From: Salinispora oceanensis
GTDB taxonomy: Bacteria > Actinomycetota > Actinomycetes > Mycobacteriales > Micromonosporaceae
DNA: 64,000 nucleotides
Direction: 5' to 3'
Assembly (NCBI RefSeq): GCF_000383575.1
Contig: NZ_KB911579.1
Location: 4,113,324-4,177,323 of the forward strand
In this document: piece after piece, positions 52,947 to 61,721 of the stretch
How positions within the stretch are numbered: position 1 is the stretch's first letter
Layout: the number at the start of each line of letters is the position of its first letter
Position numbers and translations under genes: made by a program
Notes under the pieces: generated by a model
Databases searched by the model: none
Seen by the model: the letters and a program-made list of their open reading frames with translations, nothing else
Told to the model about the DNA's origin: nothing

Positions 52947-53141
52947 TCAGTGCTGCTCGGGGAGCCGCGCGACGAATGCCTGCCACGCCACCGGCCCGAA
53001 CACTAACGCCGGTCCGGTCGGGTCCTTGCTGTCCCGGACGCCGACGATGCCGGAAAGGTTGTCGGCGACCTCGACACATGCCCCGCCATTGGAGCTGCTA
53101 CGGGTGCTCTTGCGCCACTGGGCGCTGCTCAGGTCAACCAT
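52947..53141 (-). CDS. DUF397 protein
   Basis: The 64-residue protein has the whole DUF397 pattern: WRKSTRSSSNGGACVEVADNLSGIVGVRDSKDPTGPALVFGPVAWQAFV in consecutive parts. These small proteins are almost always encoded next to XRE/DUF5753 regulators in actinobacteria, and some pairs influence development and antibiotic production (WhiJ/AbaA-type loci). It overlaps the upstream regulator gene by 13 bp. Confidence 0.92.
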   Translation of the reverse strand: MVDLSSAQWRKSTRSSSNGGACVEVADNLSGIVGVRDSKDPTGPALVFGPVAWQAFVARLPEQH

Positions 53142-53887
53142 GATCGCGCTTTCAGGAAGTCGATGGTTTGGCTACGCGGAAGCGTAACCGACCTCAGGGT
53201 ATCCCAGACCGCCCACAGCATCGCAACGTCCTTGGTGATGCGGCCGGCGGCCTGGTCGTCCACGTAGCCGACATCATCACCCTCCGGTGAGGTGGCGATG
53301 ACAAATGGTCCGGCTTGACCTGGGTGTAGGCCAGCGTCAAGCGGTAGGACGTGCACCATGACGTTGGGTTGTTGAGCCATCATGATGAGGTGATCAAGCT
53401 GAGGCTCCATGATGTCTCGTGTGCCACGGCGCAGTGCGGCCTCGTCAATGACGAAAACGGACAGCGGCCGTCGGGGACGCTCGAACACGGCGGCCTGCCG
53501 CTGTAGTCGGGTGCCGAGGTGGTTCTCCACATCGTTGACCAGGGGGCCACTGCTGAGGACGGCGCGGCCGTACTCCTCGGTTTGTAGCAGCCCTGGCAGT
53601 ACAGCCGATTCAAACCACCGCAGTCCTACGGCGTCTCGTTCGACTTCGGTCCACGGGCGGAACCAGGCGGGCTCCTTGCGTCTCTGGGCGTCCGGCCAGA
53701 GATCGAATACGTCCCGCTTGAGTATCTCGGCTACCTGGGCACGGTGTCGCGTCTGTGGTATCCGTCCCTGGGTCACCCACCGGGCAACGGTCTTCGGGTC
53801 AACTCCAACCTGAGCAGCGATGCTGTCGGCGGTTTCGCCTGCCTCGGCCATTGCAATCTGTACGACACGGTTCATTCCAGACCCCAT
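53129..53887 (-). CDS. XRE-family regulator with DUF5753 domain
   Basis: A 252-residue regulator. The N-terminal helix-turn-helix is AEAGETADSIAAQVGVDPKTVARWVTQGRIPQTRHRAQVAEIL; the rest is DUF5753, with WFESAVLPGLLQTEEYGRAVL, RLQRQAAVFERP and VHVLPLDAGLHPGQAGPFVIATSPEGDDVGYVD. It works with the DUF397 protein downstream as a WhiJ-like pair. ATG 53875 (MNRVVQ) is an alternative start. Confidence 0.92.
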   Translation of the reverse strand: MGSGMNRVVQIAMAEAGETADSIAAQVGVDPKTVARWVTQGRIPQTRHRAQVAEILKRDVFDLWPDAQRRKEPAWFRPWTEVERDAVGLRWFESAVLPGLLQTEEYGRAVLSSGPLVNDVENHLGTRLQRQAAVFERPRRPLSVFVIDEAALRRGTRDIMEPQLDHLIMMAQQPNVMVHVLPLDAGLHPGQAGPFVIATSPEGDDVGYVDDQAAGRITKDVAMLWAVWDTLRSVTLPRSQTIDFLKARSWLT

Positions 53888-54014
53888 TGTGTTCGTCCCA
53901 GATGTTCTGAGTACATAGTGCTACGCGGTGTTGCTGCGCCACAACCCTCCGCCATGGTGCTGTGTGGATGGCGTAAGCCGGTGGAGGTATCCGAGCCCGC
54001 CGGAGGCGCTGTCA

Positions 54015-54049
54015 GACCGCTCCCGTATTCCGCGGGTGCGGGAGCGGTC
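54015..54049 (+). terminator. Perfect 11-bp hairpin
   Basis: GACCGCTCCCG (54015-54025) and CGGGAGCGGTC (54039-54049) with a 13-nt loop, in the gap between the divergent regulator gene and the small gene at 54082. No plus-strand gene feeds it, so it may insulate or form part of a leader. Confidence 0.5.
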
Positions 54050-54081
54050 TATCAACATCCACTCACGTCCGGGAGTCTGCC

Positions 54082-54306
54082 TTGCCAGTCACAGCCGAAC
54101 AGCTACCAGTTGGGAAAATCGGGGCCGCGTTCAGCTATTCGATCAACCACAATCGACCGAAGGATGCTGTGCCGGAGAAGGATCCAGGGCATCCGCTGAG
54201 TGCGGAAACTCGTGGTCGTGCGGTGGGTCGTGCGCGGGTGTACTACACCTCGTACCCGAGTATCGATGTACTTGAGGCTGTGCTCACCGGATTGAGGAGG
54301 CTGTGA
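54082..54306 (+). CDS. Small hypothetical protein
   Basis: 74 residues from TTG 54082 (MPVTAEQLPVGKIGAAFSYSINHN...). I do not recognise a family. Support is its overlap with the next gene start (stop 54304-54306 within GTGATG) and a GAGGAGG near its end that serves that next gene. It is soluble, with a high share of Arg and Ala. Confidence 0.5.
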   Translation: MPVTAEQLPVGKIGAAFSYSINHNRPKDAVPEKDPGHPLSAETRGRAVGRARVYYTSYPSIDVLEAVLTGLRRL

Positions 54307-54503
54307 TGGCCGACGACGACCCGCCCGCTGACCGACGCGCACATCCCGACCCGTACGGCACGCCGCCGTTGCCCGATGGCGACCGGGTGCGGCCGCGCAC
54401 GCCGAGCCCGCCCCCGCCGCCCGCCACCACGCGGCACCTGCTGCTCGCGGCGCTCATCCTGGTCATCATCGTGGCGGCCATCGTGCTCCGGGTGCTGCGA
54501 TGA
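54306..54503 (+). CDS. Small single-pass membrane protein
   Basis: 65 residues. The first 43 are Pro/Asp/Arg-rich (DPPADRRAHPDPYGTPPLP), followed by one hydrophobic helix (HLLLAALILVIIVAAIVLRVL). ATG 54306 is 5 nt after GAGGAGGCT; GTG 54303 is an alternative. Unknown function. Confidence 0.6.
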   Translation: MADDDPPADRRAHPDPYGTPPLPDGDRVRPRTPSPPPPPATTRHLLLAALILVIIVAAIVLRVLR

Positions 54504-54769
54504 CGGCCAGCCCGAGGCTCCCTCGCCCGAATCCGGGAGACTCGGCCGCCGACCGGACACACCTACCCATGCGTCCCCTGTGGGGTTGCGGCACCTGCCG
54601 GGCCGAGTGGCCCTGCCCGGCGGCCAGAGCCGCCCTTCTGATCGAGTACCGCGAAAACCTGGTGGCCTTGCGCGTGTATCTGAGCGCATTGATGACCGAG
54701 GCGGATGCACAACTTTCGCAGGTCAATCGAGCTTCCGACCTCTATCGTCGCTTCCTCGCGTGGGTCTGA
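54500..54769 (+). CDS. Conserved small protein with CxxC motif
   Basis: 89 residues with MRPLWGCGTCRAEWPCPAARAALLIEYRENLVALRVYL. This pattern, a CxxC followed by WPCxxAR and a long helix, is common in small Micromonosporaceae proteins near DUF397/XRE loci. Two or three Cys could bind metal. Overlaps the membrane-protein gene by 4 bp (ATGA). Function unknown. Confidence 0.65.
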   Translation: MTASPRLPRPNPGDSAADRTHLPMRPLWGCGTCRAEWPCPAARAALLIEYRENLVALRVYLSALMTEADAQLSQVNRASDLYRRFLAWV

Positions 54770-54804
54770 TGAGAGCCACCCGACGGCGTTGGTGAAGACC
54801 CTGG

Positions 54805-55461
54805 TCAAGCCACGGTGACCAGGCCGGCTTCGTAAGCGGCAATGACCAGTTGGACCCGATCTCTGGCGGCCAACTTGCTGAGCAGGCGGGTGATGTAGGT
54901 CTTGACGGTGGCCTGGCTCAGCACAAGTTCGTCCGCGATTTCGGAGTTGGACCGCCCTCGTCCCACCAGCGTGAGTACCTCCCGTTCCCGGTCGGTGAGC
55001 CGAGGGAGTGGCCGGCGTGCGGCAGCGGGTGCGGCGCGGGTGTCGACGAAGTGCTTGATCAGGCGGCGGGTGACACTGGGAGCAAGTTGGCCGTCGCCGC
55101 GTGCGACGGCGCGGACGGCGTCGAGGATGTTCTCCAGCGGCATGTCCTTGACCAGGAATCCGGCGGCACCGGCCCGCAACGCCCCGAACACATGATCGTC
55201 CTCGTCGAAGGTGGTCAGCACGAGGATGTGCGTCTCGGGAGCCACCAGGGCGATCTGAACCGTGGCTTCGACGCCTCCCATCCCGGGCATCCGTAGATCC
55301 ATCAGGACGACGTCGGGTCTCAGTTCGCGGGTGAGCCGGACCGCTTCCTCCCCGGTTCCGGCCTCGCCGGCGAGCGCTATGTCGTCAGCTTCCGCGATGA
55401 ACATGCGCAACGCCGATCGGATGAGTGGCTGGTCGTCAACGACCAGAACCTCGATCGTCAT
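54805..55461 (-). CDS. NarL/LuxR-family response regulator
   Basis: A 218-residue regulator. Receiver domain: VVDDQPLIRSAL, phospho-acceptor Asp in VVLMDLRMPGMGG, and LTTFDEDDHV and VKDMPLENI around the Thr/Lys pair. C-terminal LuxR helix-turn-helix: LTDREREVLTLVGRGRSNSEIADELVLSQATVKTYITRLLSKL. It overlaps the histidine kinase gene by 4 bp, so they form a cognate pair. The divergent ABC transporter is the probable target. Confidence 0.95.
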   Translation of the reverse strand: MTIEVLVVDDQPLIRSALRMFIAEADDIALAGEAGTGEEAVRLTRELRPDVVLMDLRMPGMGGVEATVQIALVAPETHILVLTTFDEDDHVFGALRAGAAGFLVKDMPLENILDAVRAVARGDGQLAPSVTRRLIKHFVDTRAAPAAARRPLPRLTDREREVLTLVGRGRSNSEIADELVLSQATVKTYITRLLSKLAARDRVQLVIAAYEAGLVTVA

Positions 55462-56660
55462 GCCACCGGGAGCGGGAGGTGGGCTGCCACCCGGAAGCCG
55501 CCTTCTGGGCGTGGACCGGTGGTAATTGTGCCGTGCAGCATCTCAACTCGCTCCCGCATGCCGACCAACCCTAATCCGTTGCCGGGCCGATGGCCGCGAC
55601 CAGATCCGTCGTCGACTACCTCGACGAACAACTCCGCCTCGCGGAAGTTGATCAGGATTCGGCAGGAGTTGGTGTCGGCATGGCGCATCACGTTGGCGAC
55701 GGCCTCCTGGACGATGCGGTAAGCGGCGGCGTCGACCTCCATCGGCAGCGTCTGGGGCTCGCCCTGTTGCCGCAGTTCGATGTCGATGCCCGCTGCCCGG
55801 GTGCTGGAGATGAGCCGGTCGAGGGTGGAGAGCGAGGGGACGTCTGGGTGGTCAGGGTCGGTGTCGCGCAGGGAGGAGAGGACTCGCCGCAGACCCGCAA
55901 GAGTCTCCTGGCCGACCTTCTCGATGCTGCCAACCGCTTCTCGGGCTGCTTCCGGTTGCGTTCGCATGACGCGGCCCGCCGCGCCTGCCTGCAGGGTGAT
56001 GACCCCCAGGCTGTGCGCCACCATGTCGTGCAGGTCGCGGGCGATCCGAAGCCGTTCGGCACTGACCGCCTCGGCGGTCGCCCGTTCGCGTGCGGCTGCG
56101 GCCTGCGTTCGTCCTTGGCGGATCACCGTGCCGAGGAGGACGGCCGTGCAGACGGAGAGAGCCATGCCGGGCTCCGATGGGATGCCGCCCTCGCCGCCGA
56201 GCATCAAACGAGCCGTCAGATAGGTGGCGAGGAGGAGCAGGGCCAGGCCGGCCGCGGTCAGTGCCACCCGACGTCGGTGGTGGAGCGTGAGGACCACCAG
56301 GGCGATATCGATCGGAAGGATCTGCGGCGACCACACCTCCGGCTGTCGCCACACCAGGGTGGGTATCGCAATGCTCGCGAGCAGGAGCGTGAAGGCGAGC
56401 AGGGGCGTCTGTCGTAACCGGATGCTTCCGGCCAGCGCGGCCACCGCGGCTACCAGTAGCGTCCCCCGGCTTGCGGTGGCGGCGAGGGTGTCCGGTGGGA
56501 AGAGTAGCGACCAGCGCTGATCGGGCCCTTCGGTCAGGAACCAGAACCATGGGTAGACCGTTACCAACCAGCTGGTAAAGATCAGGAGGCTGATGAGCCA
56601 AGACGAGCTGAGCCCGTCGGAACGGAACCTGGTGGGGAGGAGACTCCGCGCCGCAGACAC
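55458..56660 (-). CDS. Sensor histidine kinase (HisKA_3 type)
   Basis: A 400-residue membrane kinase. The N-terminal 190 residues hold about six hydrophobic helices and no obvious extracellular sensor domain. The H-box is LRIARDLHDMVAHSLGVITLQAG (His in DLHD), followed by the ATPase domain with VQEAVANVMRHA, VVDDGSGRGHRPGNGLGLVGMRERVEM. It phosphorylates the downstream regulator. Start GTG 56660 is uncertain. Confidence 0.92.
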   Translation of the reverse strand: MSAARSLLPTRFRSDGLSSSWLISLLIFTSWLVTVYPWFWFLTEGPDQRWSLLFPPDTLAATASRGTLLVAAVAALAGSIRLRQTPLLAFTLLLASIAIPTLVWRQPEVWSPQILPIDIALVVLTLHHRRRVALTAAGLALLLLATYLTARLMLGGEGGIPSEPGMALSVCTAVLLGTVIRQGRTQAAAARERATAEAVSAERLRIARDLHDMVAHSLGVITLQAGAAGRVMRTQPEAAREAVGSIEKVGQETLAGLRRVLSSLRDTDPDHPDVPSLSTLDRLISSTRAAGIDIELRQQGEPQTLPMEVDAAAYRIVQEAVANVMRHADTNSCRILINFREAELFVEVVDDGSGRGHRPGNGLGLVGMRERVEMLHGTITTGPRPEGGFRVAAHLPLPVA

Positions 56661-56782
56661 GGATCGAATCTAGCCGGGGGATCGTCCGGAAGCATCCGAC
56701 CACGGTTGTACGACCGAGGATGTTTGCGGATCGCAAAAGTGTCAGCGCTGGTGGGACGCGCCGAGACACTCTGATCAGGACG

Positions 56783-57706
56783 ATGGTTCTCGTGATCGAA
56801 GTGAAACAATTGACGAAGCGTTACGGCGACACCGTAGCCGTTGACGAGCTGACCTTCACCGTGCTGCCCGGACGGGTGACCGGCTTCCTCGGGCCCAATG
56901 GCGCGGGTAAGACCACCACCCTGAACATGCTCGTAGGACTGAGCGCACCTACACGCGGCACAGCCATCATCGGCGGGCTTCCCTTCACCGCGCATCCCCG
57001 CGGCCTGCGATACGTCGGCACCCTGCTGGATGCCCATGCTGTTCATGGCGGACGTACCGCCTACGACCACCTCGCCGCGCTGGCCCGGAGCAATCGTATC
57101 GGCAAGGCCAGGGTGTGTCAGGTACTGGCGGAGGTAGGCCTGGCGGACGTGGCGCAACGGCGCGTGCAGACCTATTCGCTGGGTATGAAGCAGCGACTGG
57201 GCATCGCTGCGGCTCTGCTCGGCGACCCGCCCGTGCTGCTGTTCGACGAGCCGCTAAACGGTCTCGACCCGGAAGGCGTGAAGTGGGTGCGCGGGCTCTT
57301 CCAGGGTTTGGCGGCCGAGGGACGCACCGTGTTCGTCTCCAGCCACCTCATGTCGGAGATGGAACACATCGCGACCGACCTGATCGTTGTGGGACGAGGC
57401 CGGCTGATCGCGGCCGAGACGCTGGCCCAGTTCGCAGCCCGTGGCGGCACGTTGTCGTCAGTATCCGTACGGACGCCCAACCCCGGTGCCCTGGCCGGAG
57501 CGCTGAGCGAGGCCGGCGCGAGGGTGGCCCAACACGCCGACGGGTTGCTGTCCGTGGAAGGAATGAGCGCCAGTGACATTGGCGACCTGGCCTTCGCAAA
57601 ATTGATTCCGGTGCACGAGCTGAGTCCTCGGTTGGCCTCCCTCGAGGAGGCGTTCATGAGGATGACGAGTGACAGCATCGAATATCGGGCGGGGGTGTTG
57701 TGGTGA
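56783..57706 (+). CDS. ABC transporter ATP-binding protein
   Basis: A 307-residue ATPase of the DrrA/CcmA type used with two-component-regulated drug or bacteriocin exporters. Walker A is GPNGAGKTT, signature YSLGMKQRLGIA, Walker B LLFDEPLNGLDPEG, H-loop VSSHLMSEM. ATG 56783 is used (MVLVIEVKQLTKRYGD) after CAGGACG; a longer frame adds 21 nonconserved residues. The last 4 bases overlap the permease gene. Confidence 0.95.
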   Translation: MVLVIEVKQLTKRYGDTVAVDELTFTVLPGRVTGFLGPNGAGKTTTLNMLVGLSAPTRGTAIIGGLPFTAHPRGLRYVGTLLDAHAVHGGRTAYDHLAALARSNRIGKARVCQVLAEVGLADVAQRRVQTYSLGMKQRLGIAAALLGDPPVLLFDEPLNGLDPEGVKWVRGLFQGLAAEGRTVFVSSHLMSEMEHIATDLIVVGRGRLIAAETLAQFAARGGTLSSVSVRTPNPGALAGALSEAGARVAQHADGLLSVEGMSASDIGDLAFAKLIPVHELSPRLASLEEAFMRMTSDSIEYRAGVLW

Positions 57707-58545
57707 AGGCAACGATAAAAGAGCCAGTTGCCGAAACGGTGCGAACGGAAACTCAGGCACGCTTCCGTGATCTTTTTACTGCTGAATGGATCAAACTCTG
57801 GTCTCTGCGTTCGACTGCTTGGACGCTACTGTTGAGCGCCGTAGCGATTTTTGGTTTCAACTGTTATTCGGCGCACAGCGACTATGTAAATCTGGAATAC
57901 TTCTCAGCCGCCGCTCGCGCGGATTTCAGCAGACACGCGATGTTCGATGCCTTCACCCCCGCCTCCTGCATTGCCCTGATGCTGTCCATCGGCGCCATCG
58001 GTGCGAACGTCGTGGTCAGCGAGTACGGCACCGGGTTGATCCGCACTACCTTCGTGGCGGTGCCGGCGCGGCACGGGGTGATGGCGGCGAAGCTGGCGGT
58101 CGTCACCGCGGTGTCGTTGAGCTACGGCCTGGTGGCCGTCGGTGGCTCCTTCCTTGCCACCCAGGCCATCCTCGACGGCAAGGACGTGGGCCTTTCCATC
58201 TCCGACCCGGGCGTACCGGAACGGCTGCTCGCCTCGGTGCTGATGGCGCCGCTGACCGCCCTGGTCGCCATGGCCATTGGTGTTCTTGTGCGGCACAGTT
58301 TCGGCACGCTGAGCACCTTCGTGCTGGCCTTCATGCTCCTGCCGCTCGCCCTCAGCGAACGGCTGTACGCCACGGCCGTACTCGGTCACCTGACGCCCTA
58401 CCGCGCGTGGGGGCGCATCGCCGATATCGAGTTCGGAAGCCAGCCATATCCGTGGACGGCATCCGGCGCATGGACGGTCTACGCCGTCTGGGCGGTTCTC
58501 GCCACCATCCTCACGGTGGTTGTCGCGCAGCGCCGGGACCACTGA
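57703..58545 (+). CDS. ABC transporter permease
   Basis: A 280-residue membrane protein of the ABC-2 type with about six helices, beginning with a cytosolic stretch (RFRDLFTAEWIKLWSLRSTAWTLLLSAVAIFGF) typical of these permeases and containing EYGTGLIRTTFVAVPARHGVMAAKL. GTG 57703 overlaps the ATPase stop (GTGA); GTG 57700 is also possible. The substrate is unknown; regulation by the divergent two-component system is likely. Confidence 0.9.
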   Translation: MKATIKEPVAETVRTETQARFRDLFTAEWIKLWSLRSTAWTLLLSAVAIFGFNCYSAHSDYVNLEYFSAAARADFSRHAMFDAFTPASCIALMLSIGAIGANVVVSEYGTGLIRTTFVAVPARHGVMAAKLAVVTAVSLSYGLVAVGGSFLATQAILDGKDVGLSISDPGVPERLLASVLMAPLTALVAMAIGVLVRHSFGTLSTFVLAFMLLPLALSERLYATAVLGHLTPYRAWGRIADIEFGSQPYPWTASGAWTVYAVWAVLATILTVVVAQRRDH

Positions 58546-58556
58546 GCCCGGACCGG

Positions 58557-59390
58557 TCAGCGTCCTCGACCGTACGCGTGCGCCACGAGCACCGGGCAGT
58601 GGGCGTGCTGCACCAGGGACTGGCTGACCGAGCCGAGCAGCATCCCGGTGAATCCGCCTCGTCCTCGGGTCCCCACGACGATCAGGGCAGCGTCCCGGCT
58701 TGCCTCGATCAATGCCTGGTCCGGCTTCTCCGCCCGCAGCTGGCGAGCGGTCACCATTAGCCCCGGGTGGCTGCCGCGCACCGACGCCACCGCGGTGTCC
58801 AGCACCTCCGTGGCGTCGGTCGCGCCGGGGGTGTGCACGTGCACCAGTACCAGCTCGGCCTGCTGCCGGGTGGCCTCGTCGGCGGACTGCCCGACCGCGA
58901 CCTCCGCCGACTCCGACCCGTCCACCGCGACCAGCACCGGTCCGCCCACCTCGATCGGCTTATCGGTGGGCCGGACCACCAGTACCGGGCTGTGCGCGTG
59001 CGCCGTGACCTGCGAACCGACCGCGCCGAGCAGCAGCCCGGCGAAGCCGCCGTGACCCCGGCTACCCACCACGACCAGCTCCGCCCGGCGGGACTCCTCA
59101 ATCAGCGTGGCTCCCGGCCCGCCGGCGACCTGCCGTACCTGGATGGTCAGCCCGGGCCAGCGGTCGGCCAGCTCGGCCGCGGCCCGTTCCAGCATCGACT
59201 GCGCTTCGTCGTTCGGGGCCGGAACCCCAAACTCGTACGGGTTGATGGGAATCCCGAACCCGGACGGGTGCAGGTAGCCGTGCACCAGGTGCAGCGGCCG
59301 CGACCGCTGCACCGCGGCGCGGGCGGCGTGCTCCGCCGCCACCAGGCTCGGTGGCGAGCCATCCACCCCTACCACCACGGGTCGGTTCAT
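58557..59390 (-). CDS. Tandem universal stress protein
   Basis: 277 residues made of two Usp domains. Each has the nucleotide-binding pattern: VVVGVDGSPPS and VVGSRGHGGFAGLLLGAVGSQVTAHAHSPVLVV in the first, VAVDGSESA and VVGTRGRGGFTGMLLGSVSQSLVQHAHCPVLV in the second, so both should bind ATP. The start is ATG 59390, placed 6 nt after AAAGGG; ATG 59396 is too close to that site. A second tandem Usp gene lies just upstream. Confidence 0.93.
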   Translation of the reverse strand: MNRPVVVGVDGSPPSLVAAEHAARAAVQRSRPLHLVHGYLHPSGFGIPINPYEFGVPAPNDEAQSMLERAAAELADRWPGLTIQVRQVAGGPGATLIEESRRAELVVVGSRGHGGFAGLLLGAVGSQVTAHAHSPVLVVRPTDKPIEVGGPVLVAVDGSESAEVAVGQSADEATRQQAELVLVHVHTPGATDATEVLDTAVASVRGSHPGLMVTARQLRAEKPDQALIEASRDAALIVVGTRGRGGFTGMLLGSVSQSLVQHAHCPVLVAHAYGRGR

Positions 59391-59537
59391 CAGCATCCCT
59401 TTCAGCCTCTGTCGGCATATTGTCCCCTGGGCCGGTGTGGCAGGCCCGGTGTTGCGAGCAACGACGTCAACGGGATCGTGGCGTTCACCGGGGCGCGGCC
59501 GAACCGGCGGGAGGCCGCCGCTGCCGCGGCGGTGCGG

Positions 59538-60422
59538 TCAGCCGGTAGCGGGTCGGACGATGGCCAGTGGGCTGTGCCCGTGATGCAGGACGGCGTGGCT
59601 GACCGAGCCGAGCAGCAGCCCGCCGAGGGCGCCGCGCCCGTGTGCGCCGACGACCACCAGCTGCGCGCTCTTCGACGCCTCTACCAGCACCCGCGCCGGA
59701 GCCCCACGCACGACCCGGTGCCGCACCTGCACCTGCGGATACCGTTCGGCGAAACCGGCGAGCGACTCGGCGAGGGTCCGCTCCTCCTCGCCCTCGACGG
59801 CGTCCAGGTCGTAGACCAGGGGCAGGATGTCCCCCGGGCCGACGGGGGTGGGGAAGAGCCAGGCGTGCAGGGCTACCAGCGGAGCGTCCCGGCGGGCCGC
59901 TTCCTCGAATGCAAAGGCGACCGCCTCGGTAGACAGCTGCGAACCATCGACACCCACCACGACCGGACCGTCCGCGCGTGGCTCACCTCGGACGACCAGC
60001 ACCGGGCTCGTCGCCCGGGCAGCGACCTGCACGGTGACCGAGCCGAGCAGCAGCCCGGCGAAGCCGCCGAGACCCCGGTGGCCGAGCACCGTCAGCACCG
60101 CTTCCCGCGCCTCCTCGACCAGCACCGGAGTGGGCGCCCCGTCCACCACGACGCCAGTGATCCGCAGGTCGGGGGAGATCTTGCGGGCCTGTTCCACCGC
60201 TTCCCGTACGTACTCTTCGGCCTGGTTGCGCAGCCCGGCGGTGACCGGGGCGCCGGGAACCGGGGTCAACGGGGTCCCGGTCAACGGCCAGATGAAGGCG
60301 TGCACCACCCGGAGCGGGCGCTGCCGGTATTCCGCCTCGCGCACCGCTACCCGGACCGCGTCCAACGCGGCGGCAGAACCGTCCACACCCACCACGACCG
60401 GGGCTCCGGCGTTGCTCGTCAT
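59538..60422 (-). CDS. Tandem universal stress protein
   Basis: 294 residues, two Usp domains (VVVGVDGSAAALDAV and GHRGLGGFAGLLLGSVTVQVAARATSPVLVV; VVVGVDGSQLSTEAV and VVGAHGRGALGGLLLGSVSHAVLHHGHSPLAIV), both with intact G-2x-G-9x-G(S) ATP motifs. ATG 60422 follows GGAGGGCAG. It is a paralogue of the adjacent gene; 141 bp with no gene separate them. In related bacteria such genes respond to hypoxia or stationary phase. Confidence 0.93.
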   Translation of the reverse strand: MTSNAGAPVVVGVDGSAAALDAVRVAVREAEYRQRPLRVVHAFIWPLTGTPLTPVPGAPVTAGLRNQAEEYVREAVEQARKISPDLRITGVVVDGAPTPVLVEEAREAVLTVLGHRGLGGFAGLLLGSVTVQVAARATSPVLVVRGEPRADGPVVVGVDGSQLSTEAVAFAFEEAARRDAPLVALHAWLFPTPVGPGDILPLVYDLDAVEGEEERTLAESLAGFAERYPQVQVRHRVVRGAPARVLVEASKSAQLVVVGAHGRGALGGLLLGSVSHAVLHHGHSPLAIVRPATG

Positions 60423-60543
60423 AATGTCTGCCCTCCTTCGGCTCGTTTCACCTTCAGCCTGCCGGGCCGGCCGCGGCCCAATCAGGGGCGGTCGGCCCAA
60501 GCCCGGGGCCAATGGTCCTTCGCTCGGCGGCCTCGGCCGGAGC

Positions 60544-60549
60544 TACCAT
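60544..60549 (+). promoter_or_regulatory. -10 element of a leaderless acetyltransferase gene
   Basis: TACCAT followed by 6 nt and ATG 60556, without a Shine-Dalgarno. Confidence 0.5.
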
Positions 60550-60555
60550 CGCGCG

Positions 60556-61059
60556 ATGCCCACCGATCTGCGCCTGCGCCCCGTACTCGACAGTGATCTG
60601 CCGTTGTTCTTCACCCACCAGCAGGATGCCGAGGCCAACTGGATGGCGGCGTTCGGCCCGGCCGACCCCGCCGACCGCACCGCGTTCGACGCGCACTGGA
60701 CGCGGATCCGCGCCGATCCGACGGTGGTGTCGCGGACGGTGGTTGTTGGTGATGAGGTGATAGGCCACGTGAATGTCTTCCCCGCCGACGGACGCACCGA
60801 GGTCAGCTACTGGATCGATCCGGGTCGCTGGGGCCAGGGGTACGCGACCGGTGCGCTCGTCGTCCTGCTGGGTGAGCTGCCCCGCCGGCCCGTGCACGCC
60901 CGCGTGGCCAAGGACAACCGTGCCTCCCTCGCCGTGCTGCGCAAGTGTGGCTTCGTCGTCACCGGCGAGGACCAGGGGTATGCCCCAGGGCGGGGCGTCG
61001 AGGTCCAGGAGTGGATCTTGGAGCTCACTGACCCCGCCCCCTTACCCACTTCGGGCTGA
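60556..61059 (+). CDS. GNAT-family N-acetyltransferase
   Basis: A 167-residue GNAT protein of the RimJ/RimL-like group: LRLRPVLDSDLPLFFTHQQDAEANWMAAF, VVGDEVIGHVNVF, the acetyl-CoA loop YWIDPGRWGQGYATGAL and ARVAKDNRASLAVLRKCGFV. The acceptor is not predictable. The start lies 6 nt after a -10, so the mRNA is probably leaderless. Confidence 0.9.
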   Translation: MPTDLRLRPVLDSDLPLFFTHQQDAEANWMAAFGPADPADRTAFDAHWTRIRADPTVVSRTVVVGDEVIGHVNVFPADGRTEVSYWIDPGRWGQGYATGALVVLLGELPRRPVHARVAKDNRASLAVLRKCGFVVTGEDQGYAPGRGVEVQEWILELTDPAPLPTSG

Positions 61060-61064
61060 GCCAC

Positions 61065-61070
61065 TACTCT
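61065..61070 (+). promoter_or_regulatory. -10 element of a leaderless membrane-protein gene
   Basis: TACTCT followed by 7 nt and GTG 61078, without a Shine-Dalgarno. Confidence 0.5.
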
Positions 61071-61077
61071 CGCCGAG

Positions 61078-61701
61078 GTGAACTGGCTGGAACTGATCGG
61101 CTGGGCCGGCTCCGCGGTGCTGGTCTGGTCGCTACTGCAGACCGCTATCCTCCGGCTGCGCGCCCTGAACCTGGTCGGGTGCGTCGTGTTGATCGGCTAC
61201 AACGCGGCGATCCCGGTATGGCCGATGGTCGGTCTGAACATCGTGCTGGCCGGCATCAACGTGTGGTACCTGCGCGGCATGCTGACGACCCGCCACGACG
61301 CCGCGACCTACCAGGTGGTCGAGGTGGGCGTTGACGATCAGTTCCTGGCCCACACGCTGCGGGTGCACGCCGCCGACATCGCCCGGTTCAACCCCGGTTT
61401 CACCTGGCACCGAGGCGGGGAGCGGTCCGCGTTCCTGGTCGTCAAGGCCGATGAGGTGGTCGGGGTGGTGCTGGCGCACGCGGAGCCGGGCGGGGTGGCC
61501 CAGGTCGACCTCGACTATGTCACCCAGCGGTTCCGGGACTTCACTCCGGGCGAGTTCGTGTACCGGCGTAGCCGCCTCTTCACCGACAAGGGTTTCCGGC
61601 AGGTCGTCACCCCGCCGGGCATGGTCGCCCCCTACTATCACCGGCTCGGCTTCCATCGGCAGGGCGACGCGTACGTGCTGGACCTTCCCGCTGCCGCCTA
61701 G
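61078..61701 (+). CDS. YgjV-like membrane segment fused to a GNAT-like domain
   Basis: 207 residues. Residues 1-75 carry three hydrophobic helices (LIGWAGSAVLVWSLLQTAILRLRALNLVGCVVLIGYNAAIPVWPMVGLNIVLAGINVWYL in parts) similar to YgjV-type inner-membrane proteins. Residues 80-205 are soluble, with FLVVKADEVVGVVLAH and YYHRLGFHRQGDAYVLDL resembling the end of an acetyltransferase fold. Function unknown. GTG 61078 is probably leaderless. Confidence 0.65.
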   Translation: MNWLELIGWAGSAVLVWSLLQTAILRLRALNLVGCVVLIGYNAAIPVWPMVGLNIVLAGINVWYLRGMLTTRHDAATYQVVEVGVDDQFLAHTLRVHAADIARFNPGFTWHRGGERSAFLVVKADEVVGVVLAHAEPGGVAQVDLDYVTQRFRDFTPGEFVYRRSRLFTDKGFRQVVTPPGMVAPYYHRLGFHRQGDAYVLDLPAAA

Positions 61702-61721
61702 CGCGCGGCCACCGGCTGCGG

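Noticed and set aside
53744..54199. 151-codon plus-strand frame over the regulator start
   Set aside because: Crosses the XRE start region and an 11-bp hairpin; no homologous features.
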